Under the pieces are notes generated by a model. That model was given only the letters and a program-made list of their open reading frames with translations. It did no database searches and was not told the origin of the DNA. Made by a program: the position numbers and the translations under genes. A stretch of DNA of 64,000 bases from Brevipalpus yothersi (taxonomy: Eukaryota > Arthropoda > Arachnida > Trombidiformes > Tenuipalpidae), in NCBI GenBank assembly GCA_003956705.1, contig QZCP01000579.1:68950-132949 (forward strand), written 5' to 3'. Below, piece by piece: positions 34,058-47,105 of this stretch. Position 1 is the first letter of the stretch. Each line of letters starts with the position of its first letter.

Positions 34058-35584
34058 TCAATTATAGACACTTGGTAATATATAGGAAATATTTTCTATG
34101 ATTTTTTCATGAACTTCTTTAGAAATGACGTCAGGTTGTACCACTTTAGAGAGACATATTAAAGGACCTATAGCACAAAGAGTAGAATCTAAAAGTACTG
34201 AAAGTGTTTGAGATTGAAGATTGGTGTTACGGCAAATGGGATTGGAGTTGTTCAATTTAGAACTAGCAGCAGACAGAGACATTCCCAGTAGCTTGAGATG
34301 AGCAGCAACATCAACCGGAATGCAATCTTTTCTCCTTTTAAGAGGTGTATTGGGTGTATTTTGATCTGACCTCATGCCTTTTGTTGGATGAGATGTGGAA
34401 CCATCTTTTTTTGAGGCAGATTTTGTAGGCGAATTTTCACTGGCACGTTGAGCACTAATTTTTTGTGCCTTCCGTTTCCATTGAATCTTTTCCTTGTTTG
34501 GTAAAGATTGCCATATTTTGCCTAGTTTACGACTTACATTAGCAAAATCAAGGGTTGGATTGCTCTGTTGAACTTTAGCGCGATTTTCACGAGAAAATAG
34601 AGTATAAGCAGTAAGCAAGGGACCTCGACGTTTTTTCTCTGGTTTCGCTGGTTTTTCTGTTTCAGGAGTTGACTTGTCAGCTTTGGCTCGTGAATTTGAT
34701 TTTCCTCGACCTTTTGTTTCGTTCTTCTTTTCCTCTGGAGCAGGTTTCGGTTGGGCTTTCAAAGATTTTGCATGAGCCACTGCTTTTGCAACACAATCTT
34801 CTGCATTTGTGGCAATAGTTAGAGATGGCTCATCGGAATTACTATCATCAGATCCAAAATCAAGATTACCAATACGATCGGTGAATTCGTTTCGTCGAAA
34901 TCCTTTGCGACGATGGTCAATATGAGGTGTGCCCGAGGTAATTTGGGCAAACAATTTGTTTGCTGAGGATTCTCCTTCGATGAGTTTTCGATTAATTTTC
35001 AATGGTTTCACCTTTCGATGCTCTTCTGGAATTGTAATTTTTGTTTTCAATGAAGGTCTATCAGTTTTCACTGATGATGATGATGGTGTTGCTTGTATTG
35101 ACGGAGTGGCTAGTGTAAAAAAAAGAAAGCGGTAAAAAGTGAAAATTGTGCAAATCATTTGTGTATGTGTGGGTTGATAAATTTTTCAGACCAACAACAT
35201 AACGAAACCAATTTTCATACCTGCACTTGTTGACAAAATGGAAGTTGAATTAGATGTCATCGATTCTTCGAAATCTTTCGAACTACCATCATCATCACCT
35301 TCCATCATGATGGCTGAATTGAAATCTTTATCTGGTGGTGGAATTTTCATTTTGATTCGCTTTCGTACCGATGAGCCCGAATCAATGTCCGGAGTTGTCT
35401 TCAGCCCATTGGTTGAAATAAGACTATCGGACAATGATGTTCGATGGTGATGATGATGATTTGATTTGTCCACATTGGGTACTGAACTCTTTTCGGTTTC
35501 TTCCATTTCAATAACCTTGGCTGATTTTTTGATCACACGTCCTGATCGTGATGTGCCAGCGGTAACTTTTTCCGGTGTAGCCAT
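34058..35584 (-). CDS. HMGXB4: HMG-box protein, HMGXB4 type
   Basis: Nuclear DNA-binding protein; the vertebrate member is a transcription and chromatin cofactor. Two exons were inferred, 35584-35221 and 35109-34058, joining exactly to 471 residues. The N-terminus is basic and Ser-rich (GTSRSGRVIKKSAKVIEM). One HMG box covers about residues 283-350: RRGPLLTAYTLFSRENRAKV, FANVSRKLGKIWQSLPNKEK, IQWKRKAQKISAQ. The C-terminal block HLKLLGMSLSAASSKLNN, LSVLLDSTLCAIGPLICLSK and ENISYILP is the part that separates HMGXB4 from other HMG proteins and matches what I recall of the vertebrate C-terminus. An upstream ATG at 35611 would add a hydrophobic stretch and is less likely. It is head-to-head with the sugar transporter. 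Confidence 0.85.
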
Positions 35585-36159
35585 GATTATAATCGATAGA
35601 AAAAAACACAATTATCAAATTCAAAAAACTTATCAATCCACCAAACTTAACACACACGAAATTCACGAATTTAAAATCAATTCAAATTATAAGATCCCAG
35701 ATCAAAATCTGTTTACAATGAACACACATTCAAACACACACAGAATGAGATGTTGATCACATCCACATAAACACAACAGCGCTTCTCAGCAGCTTTATAC
35801 AGAGCGCCACTTTAATTCATTTAATTCATTTCCATTTCACATGTATTATCATCATGAGAACTTTTCATCTTGATTCATCAAGATTCAAATCAATTGTGTG
35901 TGTGCATATGCACCAATGTGTCCGTAATAATTGTGCAACAAATGTGATCATCATCTAAAATTAATTAATTTGTGGCATGGTGACCTATGGAAAGAGATAT
36001 TGCAATTGTGTGCTAATGTTGTGGATGTGATTGTGTGGAGAGAGATCAGAAGGAAGACAGTTTTTTTGTAGCTTCAATCTAGTCTTGAGTACTTTTTTTT
36101 TGTTGGTCTACTTTTTTTGGATGTTTTTTTGAATCATCTTGATCATAAACATTATCATC
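35585..36159. promoter_or_regulatory. Divergent promoter region, HMGXB4/sugar transporter
   Basis: 575 bp between outward-facing start codons. It contains AGCGCCACTTTAATT at about 35803-35817 and CAGCGCTTCTC near 35778. The first resembles the element 214 bp upstream of Abi. The bidirectional role is inferred. Confidence 0.5.
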
Positions 36160-37720
36160 ATGGATGGGGATACTTCATTATTGGTACCTTATGAGGGTCC
36201 CAGATTTCCACGCTTCTATTTTGCTGCTATTGCATCCTATTTTGCATCACTTTCGTGTGGTTTTGTATTGGGCTACAGTTCGACAGCTCTTGTCGGTCTG
36301 AGAACAGAAGGATCGCAATTAATTTTGAACACAACAACCCTTCAATCATGGTTTGCATCTTTAATGGCTCTTGGTGCATTGGCTGGTGGTCTGGCTGGAG
36401 GTAAGCGAGATATATTCATCTTGGTAGAAAGTTCTGAATTGGGAGAAAAGTTACTCAAATATTGATCATTTCTTTTTGTGGCAGGTCAAATGGTCGGAAA
36501 ATTGGGCCGAAAAGGAACTCTCATGTTTATTTCGATTCCATTCATACTTGGCTGGCTGATTATTGCTTACGCCCAGTCTGTTGGAGTGCTTTTCACAGGT
36601 GAGACAATAGCTCCCCAATAGAAAATTAGGCTATTATTTTTGCAGGTAAATAGTTAATATCGTTTTTATCCTCACTTCTCTAGGTCGAGCATTGACTGGC
36701 TTCTGTCTTGGTGTCGTTTCAATAGCTAGTCCTCTCTACATAAGTGAAACTGCACCAGCAAGTCAAAGAGGATTGCTTGGCTCAGGATTTCAACTTTTCT
36801 TGACTGTCGGAATCTTGATCAGCTACATACTAGGAAAATATATTTTCTGGACTTGGTTAGCAGTTTATTCCTGTATTCCAGTGATAGCTTTGCTCGTTGT
36901 TGTTGGAGCTCTCCATGAAACTCCCACCTGGTTAGCTCTTCGTAACAGAAATGAAGATGCAGTTCGAGCATTTGTCTTCTTTCGCCAAATGCCACCTGAA
37001 AACGCACCGATTATTGTCCGAGATAATGATGGTTTTTGTGGACAAACTTTGAGGAGCTTCAAGAAACGAGATGTACTTCTACCATCGATACTGTGTTTGA
37101 TGCTTTTCTTCTTCCAAGAATTTTCTGGATCAAATGCTATTCTTCTCTACACCGTCGATATATTTCATGCAGCTGGATCTGCAATCGATGGCCACACAGC
37201 TACTATCATAGTTGGATTGATCCAAGTTGTGGCAACTTTTCTTGCCTGTATTTTCACGGATAGACTTGGTCGAAGAATTCTTTTGATGATTTCTGGTGGA
37301 GCTATGTGTATCTCGATGGCTCTCCTTGCTGTTCATCATCATTTTTCTGTTGTAGAAGGTCAATCATTTGTCAACAAATTTGGTTGGCTCCCACTAGTCT
37401 CCATTTGTATATTTATTTCAGCATATTCAATGGGATTCGGACCTCTACCCTGGCTGGTAACGAGTGAAATTTTGCCTCCACAAGTTCGTGGTATCTCTTC
37501 AGGATTTGCTCAATCAGTTAATTGGGGATCTTGCTTCATTGTCACCGAACAGTATCAACACTTTGTCGACATGTTTGGCGAATCTATAACTTATTCAATA
37601 TTTGCAGTCATATGTGCACTTGGGGTTATTGTTGTAGCTCTCTTTTTGCCCGAAACCAAAGGAAAAACTCTTGAAGAAATTCAAAGAATGTTCAGTACCC
37701 GTGAGTCTGCTCAAGTGTGA
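36160..37720 (+). CDS. MFS sugar transporter (Tret1/GLUT8-like)
   Basis: Plasma-membrane facilitated sugar transporter. Three exons were inferred: 36160-36400, 36485-36598, 36684-37720; they join to 463 residues with the usual twelve-helix pattern. Family motifs are present: GKLGRKGTLM after helix 2, GRALTGFCLGVVSIASPLYI, SETAPASQRGLLGSGFQLFL, a modified PESPRW site reading HETPTWLALR, TDRLGRRILL, GFGPLPWLVTSEILPPQVRG and PETKGKTLEEIQ at the C-terminus. These place it in the sugar porter family, nearest arthropod trehalose/glucose transporters. The actual substrate cannot be read from sequence. The N-terminus is short and hydrophilic (MDGDTSLLVPYEGP), possibly a di-leucine-type sorting signal. 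An upstream in-frame ATG seven codons earlier is less favoured. Confidence 0.92.
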
Positions 37721-39193
37721 CATTTTTTCCACTGTATGAGTTCTATCAAAACACAAGGGTCAAGCTTATGGAGAACGAGCTCCTTATTTTCACAGACTGG
37801 GGCACCGATCATGATGCTCGAAAAGAAATCAAATACTCCATCATTACAATCGACCTTTCAAATTTCGTCGAAAATTTTTCGTCGAACGATTCTCAATCAA
37901 GGAATTCGAAAAGTGATCAATGTACTGCTCTTATCATCACCTCATTCCGAGACTTTGCTCTCTCAGATATCAGCGAAAGCTTGAAACTATGGCGCTTAAC
38001 TCATTCATCTTTTTTCGAAACAATCGCCTATCAACTCATTGTTATTGAATGATTAGAACTATCAAATGGACTATTCTTGTCATTTTTTACTCATCTCCTT
38101 ATCTGAATCAGCTGTGCTAAGCTATTCTGCGGATTTTTTCACCTTCAAAGTAGTCAATTATTGTCACCAACGAAAAAATGAATCAAAGGGTGAGAATATG
38201 ATAAAATATAAATCTATTTAAAATACAGAATGATTTCATTTTCCATCACAAGATAATTTACCGATCAAAGATGTTACTGAAAACCTCGCTAATACCCTGT
38301 CTTTCAAGATACTCTCTGTAAGTAATCGTGGGGTGTATTATCTTTTCAACCTTTGAGAATCCTCTGAATGGAATGCTCTCCTAGCATTATCGCCCGATTT
38401 TCACTTTCACAAGTCAATCTTTTGATGCACATTATAATTTGCATATAATAAGCGTGAATAGTTCCCTAAAATTTGGCTGAAAAGCAAGCAATCTTATCAT
38501 CTCTAGTAAGTTGTTGCTCAAGTTTGATCACTGCTCATCCGGTTCCTATTATATCATCGCTTTTCCTGGATATTTCTTCGAGATTCTCGCCTCTTACGCA
38601 TATTTTGCATCAATACTGTAAGCTGAATACCTGCCAATCATAAGTTCGATTAATGTTGTATTATAGTTGATTCTTTAAATGGATGAATGAGCAGATAAGT
38701 GTTGGCAAAGATGGTAGCAAAACGAACGTTCATAAAAAAAAACATTCTCTCAAGCCGTTCACACATACGCACATACAATCAGTGCACCTAAGTCAATTAG
38801 TGTGATTAGGAAATAGAATTTGTTCACTCAAAAGGACCGATCGGATCAGAACACTTTCTCTTGGAACTGCTTACTCAAAAATCGTGAATTAATGGGAGCA
38901 AAGAAAGTAGAACCAAACTGTTGTTGCCAGTTTCATGGCGCTTGACAAACCTAAGCTTTCCCTTTCTTTCTCTTTCTCTCGCTCTAAACGTTACGTTACG
39001 TTGTTCGTTCGTTGAGTAGGTCGAAAAACAGTTCATGAAATGATTGTAGAGAATGACTCCAATCGTTCACTACTATTAAGTTGAATATTTTGATAAGGAT
39101 AGTGATATTTAAAATATTCAGACAGTTTTAAGTGTGTGAGTGAGGAAAAAATTTTTTTGCCTCCATCTCCATTCTCTTTTGTTCCAAAATTCA
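37721..39193. other. Noncoding stretch between sugar transporter and serpin
   Basis: About 1.5 kb. Two overlapping frames right after the transporter stop (to about 38050) look like 3' UTR. ATGGCGCTT occurs near 37989 and again near 38936, about 250 bp before the serpin start. CT-rich DNA lies near 38955-38985. Confidence 0.5.
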
Positions 39194-42100
39194 ATGGAAA
39201 AAATGGGCATCAGTTCGATGATCTCTATGATTGTTATCCTCCTTGGATTGTATCCAAAGTATATCATCGTTTCATCATCACCACAATCACCAACACCATC
39301 ACCATCATCTTCCTCCAATCAGCTAGTCTCACCAGGCATTTCAAGTTCCATCAACCATCTTTCACTTTCGTTCCATCGAGCCATAGATACGAATAGTGAG
39401 AATGTTATCTTCTCTCCTCTGAGCATCACCTTGGGTCTCATAATGTTGGCCGAAGGTGCTCGTGGAAACACCCAGGAAGAGTTGATGAACTTTTTTAGAG
39501 CCAGCAATACCAACATCTCCACCACTACAGATATGACTGCCTTACGTCACTCATTCAAAGATGTAAGTCAATTAACCTGCGGAATCAGCATTATTTTTCT
39601 TGATGCTAATTCAAATTTTGCAGTCATTCCGTGATGATCAGGATTATCACAGCCTTGAACCAGAGCTTTAGAAAATTTTTCCACTTTCTATAAGAGAAGC
39701 ATTCTGAATCTACATTAGACATATTGATTGATCATCATCTTTCCAGAGCTGCAAGATATTGCTCAATATACTAAGAGCATTACTTATCCTACATCTGAAT
39801 TTTATTCATTCTTTTCACATTTCGCGATGAGGCATTTTAGGGAAAAAATCAGTCGAATGCCATTCTTTGCCTATCGACTGTTCTTTAGTCACATAAAATA
39901 GTCTATTATGTAATCTGACCGAGCTTCGATAGGATAAAGGAAAAAGTCGAAGAGCAGAGTAGATAATCAAAGGGAGAGAGAGAGGAAGTGCAGTTACAAG
40001 TCAAATAACATCGATGGGTGACAAAAGAGAAACTATAACCATTTGTTCACTTATCAATTGCTTGCACTGACAAGAGAAAGAGAGAGAGAGAGAGAGACAG
40101 AGAGAGAGAGAGACGAGATATTTATACAACTTTTGGAGGTACCTATTAAACTGTCGATAGAGAATGAGAAAGAGTGGAAAAGAATTGTCAAAACAAGATG
40201 AATGTGTGCACATAACCACATAGCTTAGAGTTCAAGTGGAAACAAAAGTGGATATCCCAGACCTCTTGGAGACCATTCACATCATATTCCACGAGACCAT
40301 CAGACTGTTAGAACAATGTACTCATAGCTACTATCTTTACTCTGCTTTTTTCACTCTCTCTCTCTCTCTCTTTCTCTCTCTGTTATCCTCTTTTCACTTC
40401 TGACTATTTTGTGGGAGAATGTTTCTCTTTGGACTATAATTGCAAAAATGATATGATCGATGTAACGCTAACTATGGGAACGCTCAATAAATGTGGCCTC
40501 GTTGACAATGATAAGAGTGTTTCAAGTGAATTGATGATCATACAGAGGGTGTCTAAAACTGGCATTGAAGATCATTAGATTAGATGAACTTCATTCGACT
40601 TACATAGAAATCACAAATGCAAATTGATGAGAAATAAAGAGATATAGAGCGAAAATGATCGCCAATATTAGAGCTTCGAGTGGAGAAAAACTGATGGAAA
40701 ATTTCGATGAAAATTCCACGGTCAAGACCGAAATTTTGGCTGATGAGCAAGTTGAAAGTGGTCAATATTGAGTGAGGAAAAAAGGTGAAACAAAATCAAA
40801 TCAGTTGGAAAATAACTGAATTATGTGAATGGTTACAATGCAAATCAAAACAAAATAGCCTACAGTTAAAATAATGAACAAAAATGTGACTGAAAATAAG
40901 TTTTTTTTCGATGTAGAGGTTGTAATTTTCTCTTTTCAATTTTATTTGCAACTCTAACAAGATTTTCTCAAATAAAAAATTTCCTCTTCGAGCGAGGTGA
41001 AAGTTCCTGATTGAGCTGCTGAGATGATTTGACACATAAGCTCCTCCCAAGAAAATTGTTATTACACTATCTTTAAATCTTTCTTGTCCATAAGATGAAT
41101 ATGTGATCTGGTCTAAGCTCTCTGAACGATGCTACATGATACTTGGGAGCCTCTTATCCAAAGTTAAGCTCCACTAGTGCATCGCTGAGGATTGCTCGTC
41201 TTTCCTTCACATCTCTCTCTTATCTTTATCGTAATCACCACCATCATAATTGTTATCGCCTTTTTTCTTTTTTCTGCTTTTTTTCTTCTCTTTGTCTCAC
41301 TTTTTCTATGCAGATAATTGACCGTTACTCCTCCTACAGAATGAGATGGAAATTGGAGATGGCGAATCTTGCCTTGATTTCGAAAGAGTACAAATTGAAA
41401 GATGAGTACAGAAGCAATGTTGAAACATTCCTGAAAGCCAAAATAGTGAACGAAGACTTTGCCTCCAACAGCACTTTGATAGTTGACTATGTGAATCAAT
41501 TTGTTGCTTCCAACACCGACCGCCTAATAGACAAGGCACTTGATGGCCCGGTGGACCCAACAACCAAATTGTTAATCATCAATACGGTTGCATTCAATGG
41601 TGAATGGGCAAGACGCTTCGCCAAGTCAATGATTATATCGAGGAACTTTTTCGACTCAACCAATAGCAGTTCAAAGATCCAATTTATGACACAGACAACA
41701 CGAACTAACTATGGAGAAATACCAGAGAAAGATATGAGAATATTGGAGTTGGAATATCTAGGAGATGCATCAATGTATATTTTTTTGCCCAATCGTGTTG
41801 ATGGACTGGATGGCTTGATTCGTAATCTCACAATTGATGAGATCAATTCATACATCCAAAATAGACTTACAATTGATGATATAGATGTTGAGATACCAAA
41901 ATTCGAATTCAAAGCGCAATATGATTTGGTGGAACAGCTAAGGTTGCTTGGTTTATCGACACTATTTACAAGTAGAGCCAATTTCAGTGGTATTACAGAG
42001 CCCAATGGAATCCGATTGACCGGAGCAATACACAAAGCGATGATCAAAGTGAGTGAGAAAGGTACTAAAGCAGCAGCATTTACCGGATTCGAGTTTCATC

Positions 42101-42249
42101 CTCTCTCCATCATGTTTGGTCAAAAACAATTCATCGCTGACCATCCATTTCTTTTCTTCATCCGGGACAAGTCTAATGGCATCAATATCTTTTCTGGGGC
42201 AGTGCATAGACTAACTTTTCTGGCGACTAATGAAGGTTCGAAGTTTTGA
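39194..42249 (+). CDS. Secreted serpin
   Basis: Serine protease inhibitor fold. Two exons were inferred, 39194-39562 and 41314-42249, giving 434 residues. A signal peptide (MISMIVILLGLYPKYIIVSS) is followed by a Ser/Pro linker, then the serpin core: ENVIFSPLSITLGLIMLAEG, EYKLKDEY, LLIINTVAFNGEWARRFAKS, ILELEYLGDASMYIFLP, EIPKFEF and the C-terminal ADHPFLFFIRDKSNGINIFSG. The reactive-loop hinge reads EKGTKAAAFTG (Glu371 onward): Gly, Thr and three Ala fit an inhibitory hinge, but P13 is Lys and P9 is Phe, both unusual. Counting from the hinge puts P1 at Leu387 followed by Ser, suggesting a chymotrypsin-like target. Mites carry expanded serpin families, some not protease-inhibitory, so inhibition is uncertain. 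The first ATG of the frame (39140) would precede the signal peptide with a long extension. Confidence 0.9.
39563..41313 (+). other. Serpin intron 1 (1.75 kb)
   Basis: The longest intron placed inside a gene in this window, with a GTAAGT donor and a CTATGCAG acceptor, phase 0. It contains GA-rich runs near 39975-40112 and a CT run near 40355-40382. No nested gene is recognised. Confidence 0.7.
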
Positions 42250-42946
42250 GTGTGTGGTTTGTGTGTGCGTGTTTTGAGGATGAAGATCTATGCTCAGAAG
42301 ATTTAAAAAACTTCCATATGGGAAATAGAATAGAAACTGGATGGGACGAGAAATGGAGAGAAGAAGAGGAAAAAGAAGACAAATCGAGGACAAAGAGAAA
42401 GGCAAAGAGAGATAGAAAGCTAAGGACAAGAGATAGAGAGAGAGATAGGCGGCACATATTAATGCTCAAATGTAATTCTAAATAATTCCAGAAAAATGTT
42501 TCTCCTTATTAAATAAGAGATCAATCCACAGATTATTGACCACTTTTCAGGTGTATGGCTCCGTGGAAATGGATGGGATGTAAGTTTATGTATTTCTGTT
42601 GATTTCATGCCTCATGTATATTGAGAGAAGAGATATAAGAATTCTGGGTAAAAGTTATCATGTCAAAGGGATAGAAAAGTAAACGAGAGACGGGAGAGAG
42701 AGAGAGAAAAGGTTGAGAAAGATAGTTTGTTTGTGTATGAATGTGGATACAAGAGAGAAAGAGGAAGATGAAAAAAGAGATAGGATTTATAATGAAAAAG
42801 ATCTCGACGAATAGACAGAGACAGATAAAAAGGAAGGTTAAAGAAAGAGGAAGAGAGAAAGAGAGGGAGAATGAAAGGGCTTTACTTTTCTCTTATGTGG
42901 GTTGTGTTTTGTGTGTGTGTGTGTGTGTGGCTTGCTGAATATCAAT
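42250..42946. other. Convergent 3' region between serpin and PRL phosphatase
   Basis: About 700 bp of purine-rich, GA-dominated sequence with a (GT)n run near 42908-42929. It probably serves as 3' UTR for both flanking genes. Confidence 0.5.
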
Positions 42947-44187
42947 TCACTGTAGTAGACACTTATGAGTTTGTCGACATTTTAACTTTAGTCGTGACTT
43001 AGGACGATACTCAGCTAAGTATGATAATTGCCGAGCATTAATCGCTCCTCTCCGCTTTTGTCGAATCAATTCAATGGCATCATCATATGGCATTCCTAGT
43101 TCAATGAGCGCAAGAGCCACCAGTACAGGAGCTCGACCAAGTCCGGCAACACAATGGACTGCCACACAGCCATTTGGATCTTCTCGAAACCTTGTACGTA
43201 AAACTTCGAACCATTGATCCACGACGTGTTGTGGTGGTGCCAATCCATCGCCAAATTGTAAATCATGCACTTGAATACCTTCTTTAGCTAAAATATCAGT
43301 CCTATAAGTAGGTTCACAAACACGAACGACGTCACGAATGTTTCTTTTCTTAAGTTCCTGTGGTATCCAGCCAACAATCAGGTGAGTATCAAGTATACGA
43401 ATGAGTTTGTGCATGTAAGAGTGAGTGTCATCCAAAACAGTTCGATAAAATATGGAGAGAAAAGGGTGGAGGGTTAAAGTACGATGATCGAAAAGTGTTG
43501 GGATGAGAATAGAATGGAGGAAGAATATCGTCATTGCCATATTCAGCAACAAACAGGACGGATATGCGTATTTAGTGCGGGTCACGTTGAGTATATTATG
43601 GGATCCAAACCAAATGGATGAATTGATTTCGAAATCAGTGTGGAAAAATAAACAATATGCAAGAGAGGGGCGATTCGTTGTAAGTTTTCCATGATTACAA
43701 GGAGGAAGAGGAAGAGGAAAGAAAAAAATGGAAAGAATAGAATCAAGATCAAGATCGTAATAAATTGAAAGAGTTACACAAAAATGATTTAAGCAAAAAA
43801 TATCCAGATCTAAGCTCCAGATGATAACGAAAAATATATTTATATATATTCCATAGATACTCTCAAAACAAATGTAGACATTACGTATGTACACCTTTCC
43901 TCTTTCTCTCTCCCTCTCAAACACACTTACACTTTGATACAAACTCAGGCATGCATGATTGCTCATACTGATCTCGAAATTAGAGGATCGATAAGGGACC
44001 AGAATAGACATTGAAAAAGAAGCGATAAAATGATCCGGTCTAATTGACTTACCTCTACAAAAGTGCTTAATGTACTGTCTGTGGGCCTATCCATTATAAG
44101 GAATCTCATATTCTTGTAACTGATGTCTGATGGACCAGGGCGGACCAGAGGTGATATGATGGACGTGATAGTGTCCTTTTGCTTCAT
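42947..44187 (-). CDS. PRL-1: Protein tyrosine phosphatase, PRL/PTP4A type
   Basis: Small prenylated phosphatase at the plasma membrane and endosomes that binds CNNM magnesium regulators in animals. Two exons were inferred, 44187-44053 and 43357-42947, giving 181 residues (vertebrates 167-173). The active site CVAGLGRAPVLVALALIE has catalytic Cys114, Arg120 and the PRL-specific Ala after Arg. The general-acid loop, WPFDDGAPP in vertebrates, reads LQFGDGLAPP: the key Asp82 is kept but Trp, Pro and the first Asp are replaced and one residue is inserted. The C-terminus has a polybasic stretch (RPKSRLKLK) and a CAAX box CLLQ, predicting prenylation; vertebrate PRLs have two adjacent cysteines there. 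The 695 bp intron carries no recognised element. Confidence 0.93.
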
Positions 44188-44911
44188 TTTGACTTGTGTG
44201 TTATTTATATTCTTCTTTCTATCTCTTTTTTCGAATATATAGCTGCTTCGATGTTTTTTTGTCACATGGAACACAGTGCTTTACTGTGTGAGTGTGATTG
44301 AGGAGACAGAAGAGAGAGAGGAAGATAGACACCAGAGAGATTATAGACAAAATGGAAGAGAGAAGAGAAGAGATAAGACAAAACAGTTGATCAGAGTGAG
44401 CAGGGAGAGCAATGTTACAATCAAATTATAGTGATGATGATGATGATGATATTGATGATGATCCACTCCTACTAATTTAAGACCAAATTATAAGAGAGAA
44501 AAAGAGGAAGAGAGACTTGACACTTGACTCGGTTAGGACATCCGAAAAAAAAAATCTTCTTGGGCGATTCACACACACACGCATACGAATCACCGATTGC
44601 GGTATCAATAAATGAATGTACAATTGCAATGATGATGATGATCAGCCACACATACACACCAAGAGCACCATGGAACTATACAGAAACACATACACACACA
44701 CACAATGGGTCAAAAAAGATGATCGACAATTGAAATCAAATCAAATCAAATAAATAATCGAGAGAGAAGCAATTAGTTTCAAGCAGCGAGATCGAGAACA
44801 TGATTTTTTTTTCGATTTGGTCTCTCTTTCTGCTCTCTTTCTGCTCTCTCTCAAAATTTTTTGGGTTCACTGTTTAGCTACTCCATCTAGTGTGTCTGGT
44901 TCATAGAATTT

Positions 44912-44913
<2 letters not shown>

Positions 44914-44978
<65 letters not shown>
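44914..44978. repeat. (TC)n microsatellite
   Basis: About 32 uninterrupted TC units ending in TTTCTGTC. Confidence 0.95.
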
Positions 44979-44985
<7 letters not shown>

Positions 44986-45222
44986 ATTCCTAGGAAAAAA
45001 TATGAATATTAATCTGGTGGTACACACCTAACTTGGGTGGAGGAGGTGAAGGTGGAGGTGGAGGTGGAGGGAGAATGATACAGATCAGAGGTGAGAGGTC
45101 AAAGGACTTGGGAGAACGCTAGACTTTGGGTCAATAGTTGGAGAGGAAGGAAAAAATATTCTCTCTCAGCACTCAAAAGTGCCAGAAAAAGGATATCAAG
45201 TTGAGGGAGCTATTCGACGTAG

Positions 45223-45225
<3 letters not shown>

Positions 45226-45271
<46 letters not shown>
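45226..45271. repeat. (GA)n microsatellite
   Basis: About 22 GA units after GAAAAAGAGAG. Confidence 0.93.
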
Positions 45272-45273
<2 letters not shown>

Positions 45274-45487
45274 CTCAATTGATCGAGTTCTATGTTGGAT
45301 TGATAAGATGTGGACAAAGTTGAATTATTGTCCAAGGTCCTAGATAGTGTAAATATTTGTTCATCTATTGATCATAATAAACAAGTGGAATTGTGTGTAT
45401 GATGAGGAGGGAGAGAGAAAAAAGCGAGAGAGAATGAGATGAGTTTTGAAGCTCAAATGGCAATAATTGTGATATTTTTACCATTGA

Positions 45488-45490
<3 letters not shown>

Positions 45491-45566
<76 letters not shown>
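45491..45566. repeat. (GA)n microsatellite
   Basis: About 38 uninterrupted GA units, the longest fully sequenced one in the window. Confidence 0.95.
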
Positions 45567-45568
<2 letters not shown>

Positions 45569-47105
45569 TTTTTTTCAGCAAGCTGTTAGGCGGAGATGAA
45601 TTCGCACTTGATGCTCGCTTTCGATAAATGTATCGTGATATATACGAATGAATGACATTTAAAATGAACATCGATAGAGAAAGAGAAAAAGAAAGCAAAA
45701 GAGAGAGAGGGAGAAAGATCAAGTGTGTATTTTCTCTCTCTCTCCTCATCTTGAAGGGTAATAAGTTGAATATGGGGTAATTGATAATACAATGAATTAG
45801 AAAGAGCGGTATACAGGAAGTGGATCAAATTTCATCATGTAAAAACACATACATAAATCAAGAAAGGTGTATAAATTAACTTACCCAATGGTTTTCGCTT
45901 TCCAATATGCACATATAGGAAACACACATAAAGAGTGATTACAATTGGTGGATGTAATTTCTTGATCCAGATATTCTTCTCTTTCTCACGCTTCCTCTAT
46001 CCGTACGATTCTGGCTTCCAGTAATCTAGGAAAGAGGTGAAAAAAGGTACCAACGAACGATCACGATGGAGTGTTTGATGAGAAATTGGTCTCATCGATT
46101 GGGCGAGCCTTTTAAACGAAAGTAGACTGTTAATGGCACAAATGGAGCACCTTCAAAGATTTCGAATCACCGAGCAATATTTTTCTCTATTTATCTTTAT
46201 CTATCTCCCTTTCTCTCGCTATATGGCGATATATAGCGAACCGTTACTTTGAGGATTATTTTTCCGGAGATACACATCCAATTGTGTCCATGATTTGGTT
46301 CAGAGCAAGAATACGTAGGATTTTAATTTTCAAGGTTTCTTTTTTCATCAATTTAAGTTTCATTCCAGAATACACCAAACACATATGTAAACACACTCAC
46401 ACAATAAATTTAATCAACTTAACGAAAGGATAGAACAAGAAGAATGAAATATCTGAAGACGAAATTTTTATCTCGCCCCTTTTACATTTCACTTTTAGCT
46501 AATATTCTCTCTCTCTTTCTCTCTCTCTCCCTTCTCTTCGACTCACTCTCTCGTCGAAGGAAGAGAGCAGGTCTCATGAAAATAGAGAGAGAGAGAATCC
46601 ATCATGAACTGAACTTATTTTAAATGCCGGGGTATTAAGCCAATGGAAAACATGAAACCCTATGTTCATGATAGTAGAAAAAAGATTTTTTCCCTCTTTT
46701 TTTTGCCTCTTCTCTAATCTTTCTCACTCTTTTTTTCTCATGATATTTTCTCTCATCTTTTTGGAGAGACATGGATATGAATTGAACATCATTTTTCAGT
46801 TCTAATTTAGCTGACTATGATGTTCTGATGAGCCAAAGAGAGAACATTCATGTGATTTCATCATCCTAAGATTCAAGAGGAGAATGACTCGATCGTGTAA
46901 GTGAATCATCAAATGAAGATTCTTCTTGGTAGACGAAAGTTCAGTGCAGATATGGAAATGGTACAAGAAAAATTCGAATCAAATCAATACAAAGATGTTA
47001 TGTAATGCAATGTGAAAGAGAGAATCGAAATGAGGAGAGATGCTTTATTATCATCAATAGAGGTGATTAGGTAGATTGTACTCAAGGTTCTTGATTTTAC
47101 AAACA

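Larger units (their letters stand above)
44188..47105. other. Gene-poor, microsatellite-rich stretch
   Basis: About 2.9 kb with three long GA/TC microsatellites, a (GAT)n run near 44432-44462, CA-rich runs and purine-rich sequence around 45040-45075. No exon is recognised; frames through the repeats are artefacts of the dinucleotide period. Confidence 0.6.

Noticed and set aside
37717..38052. Two overlapping + strand frames right after the transporter stop
   Set aside because: They overlap each other in different frames and lie where the 3' UTR is expected.
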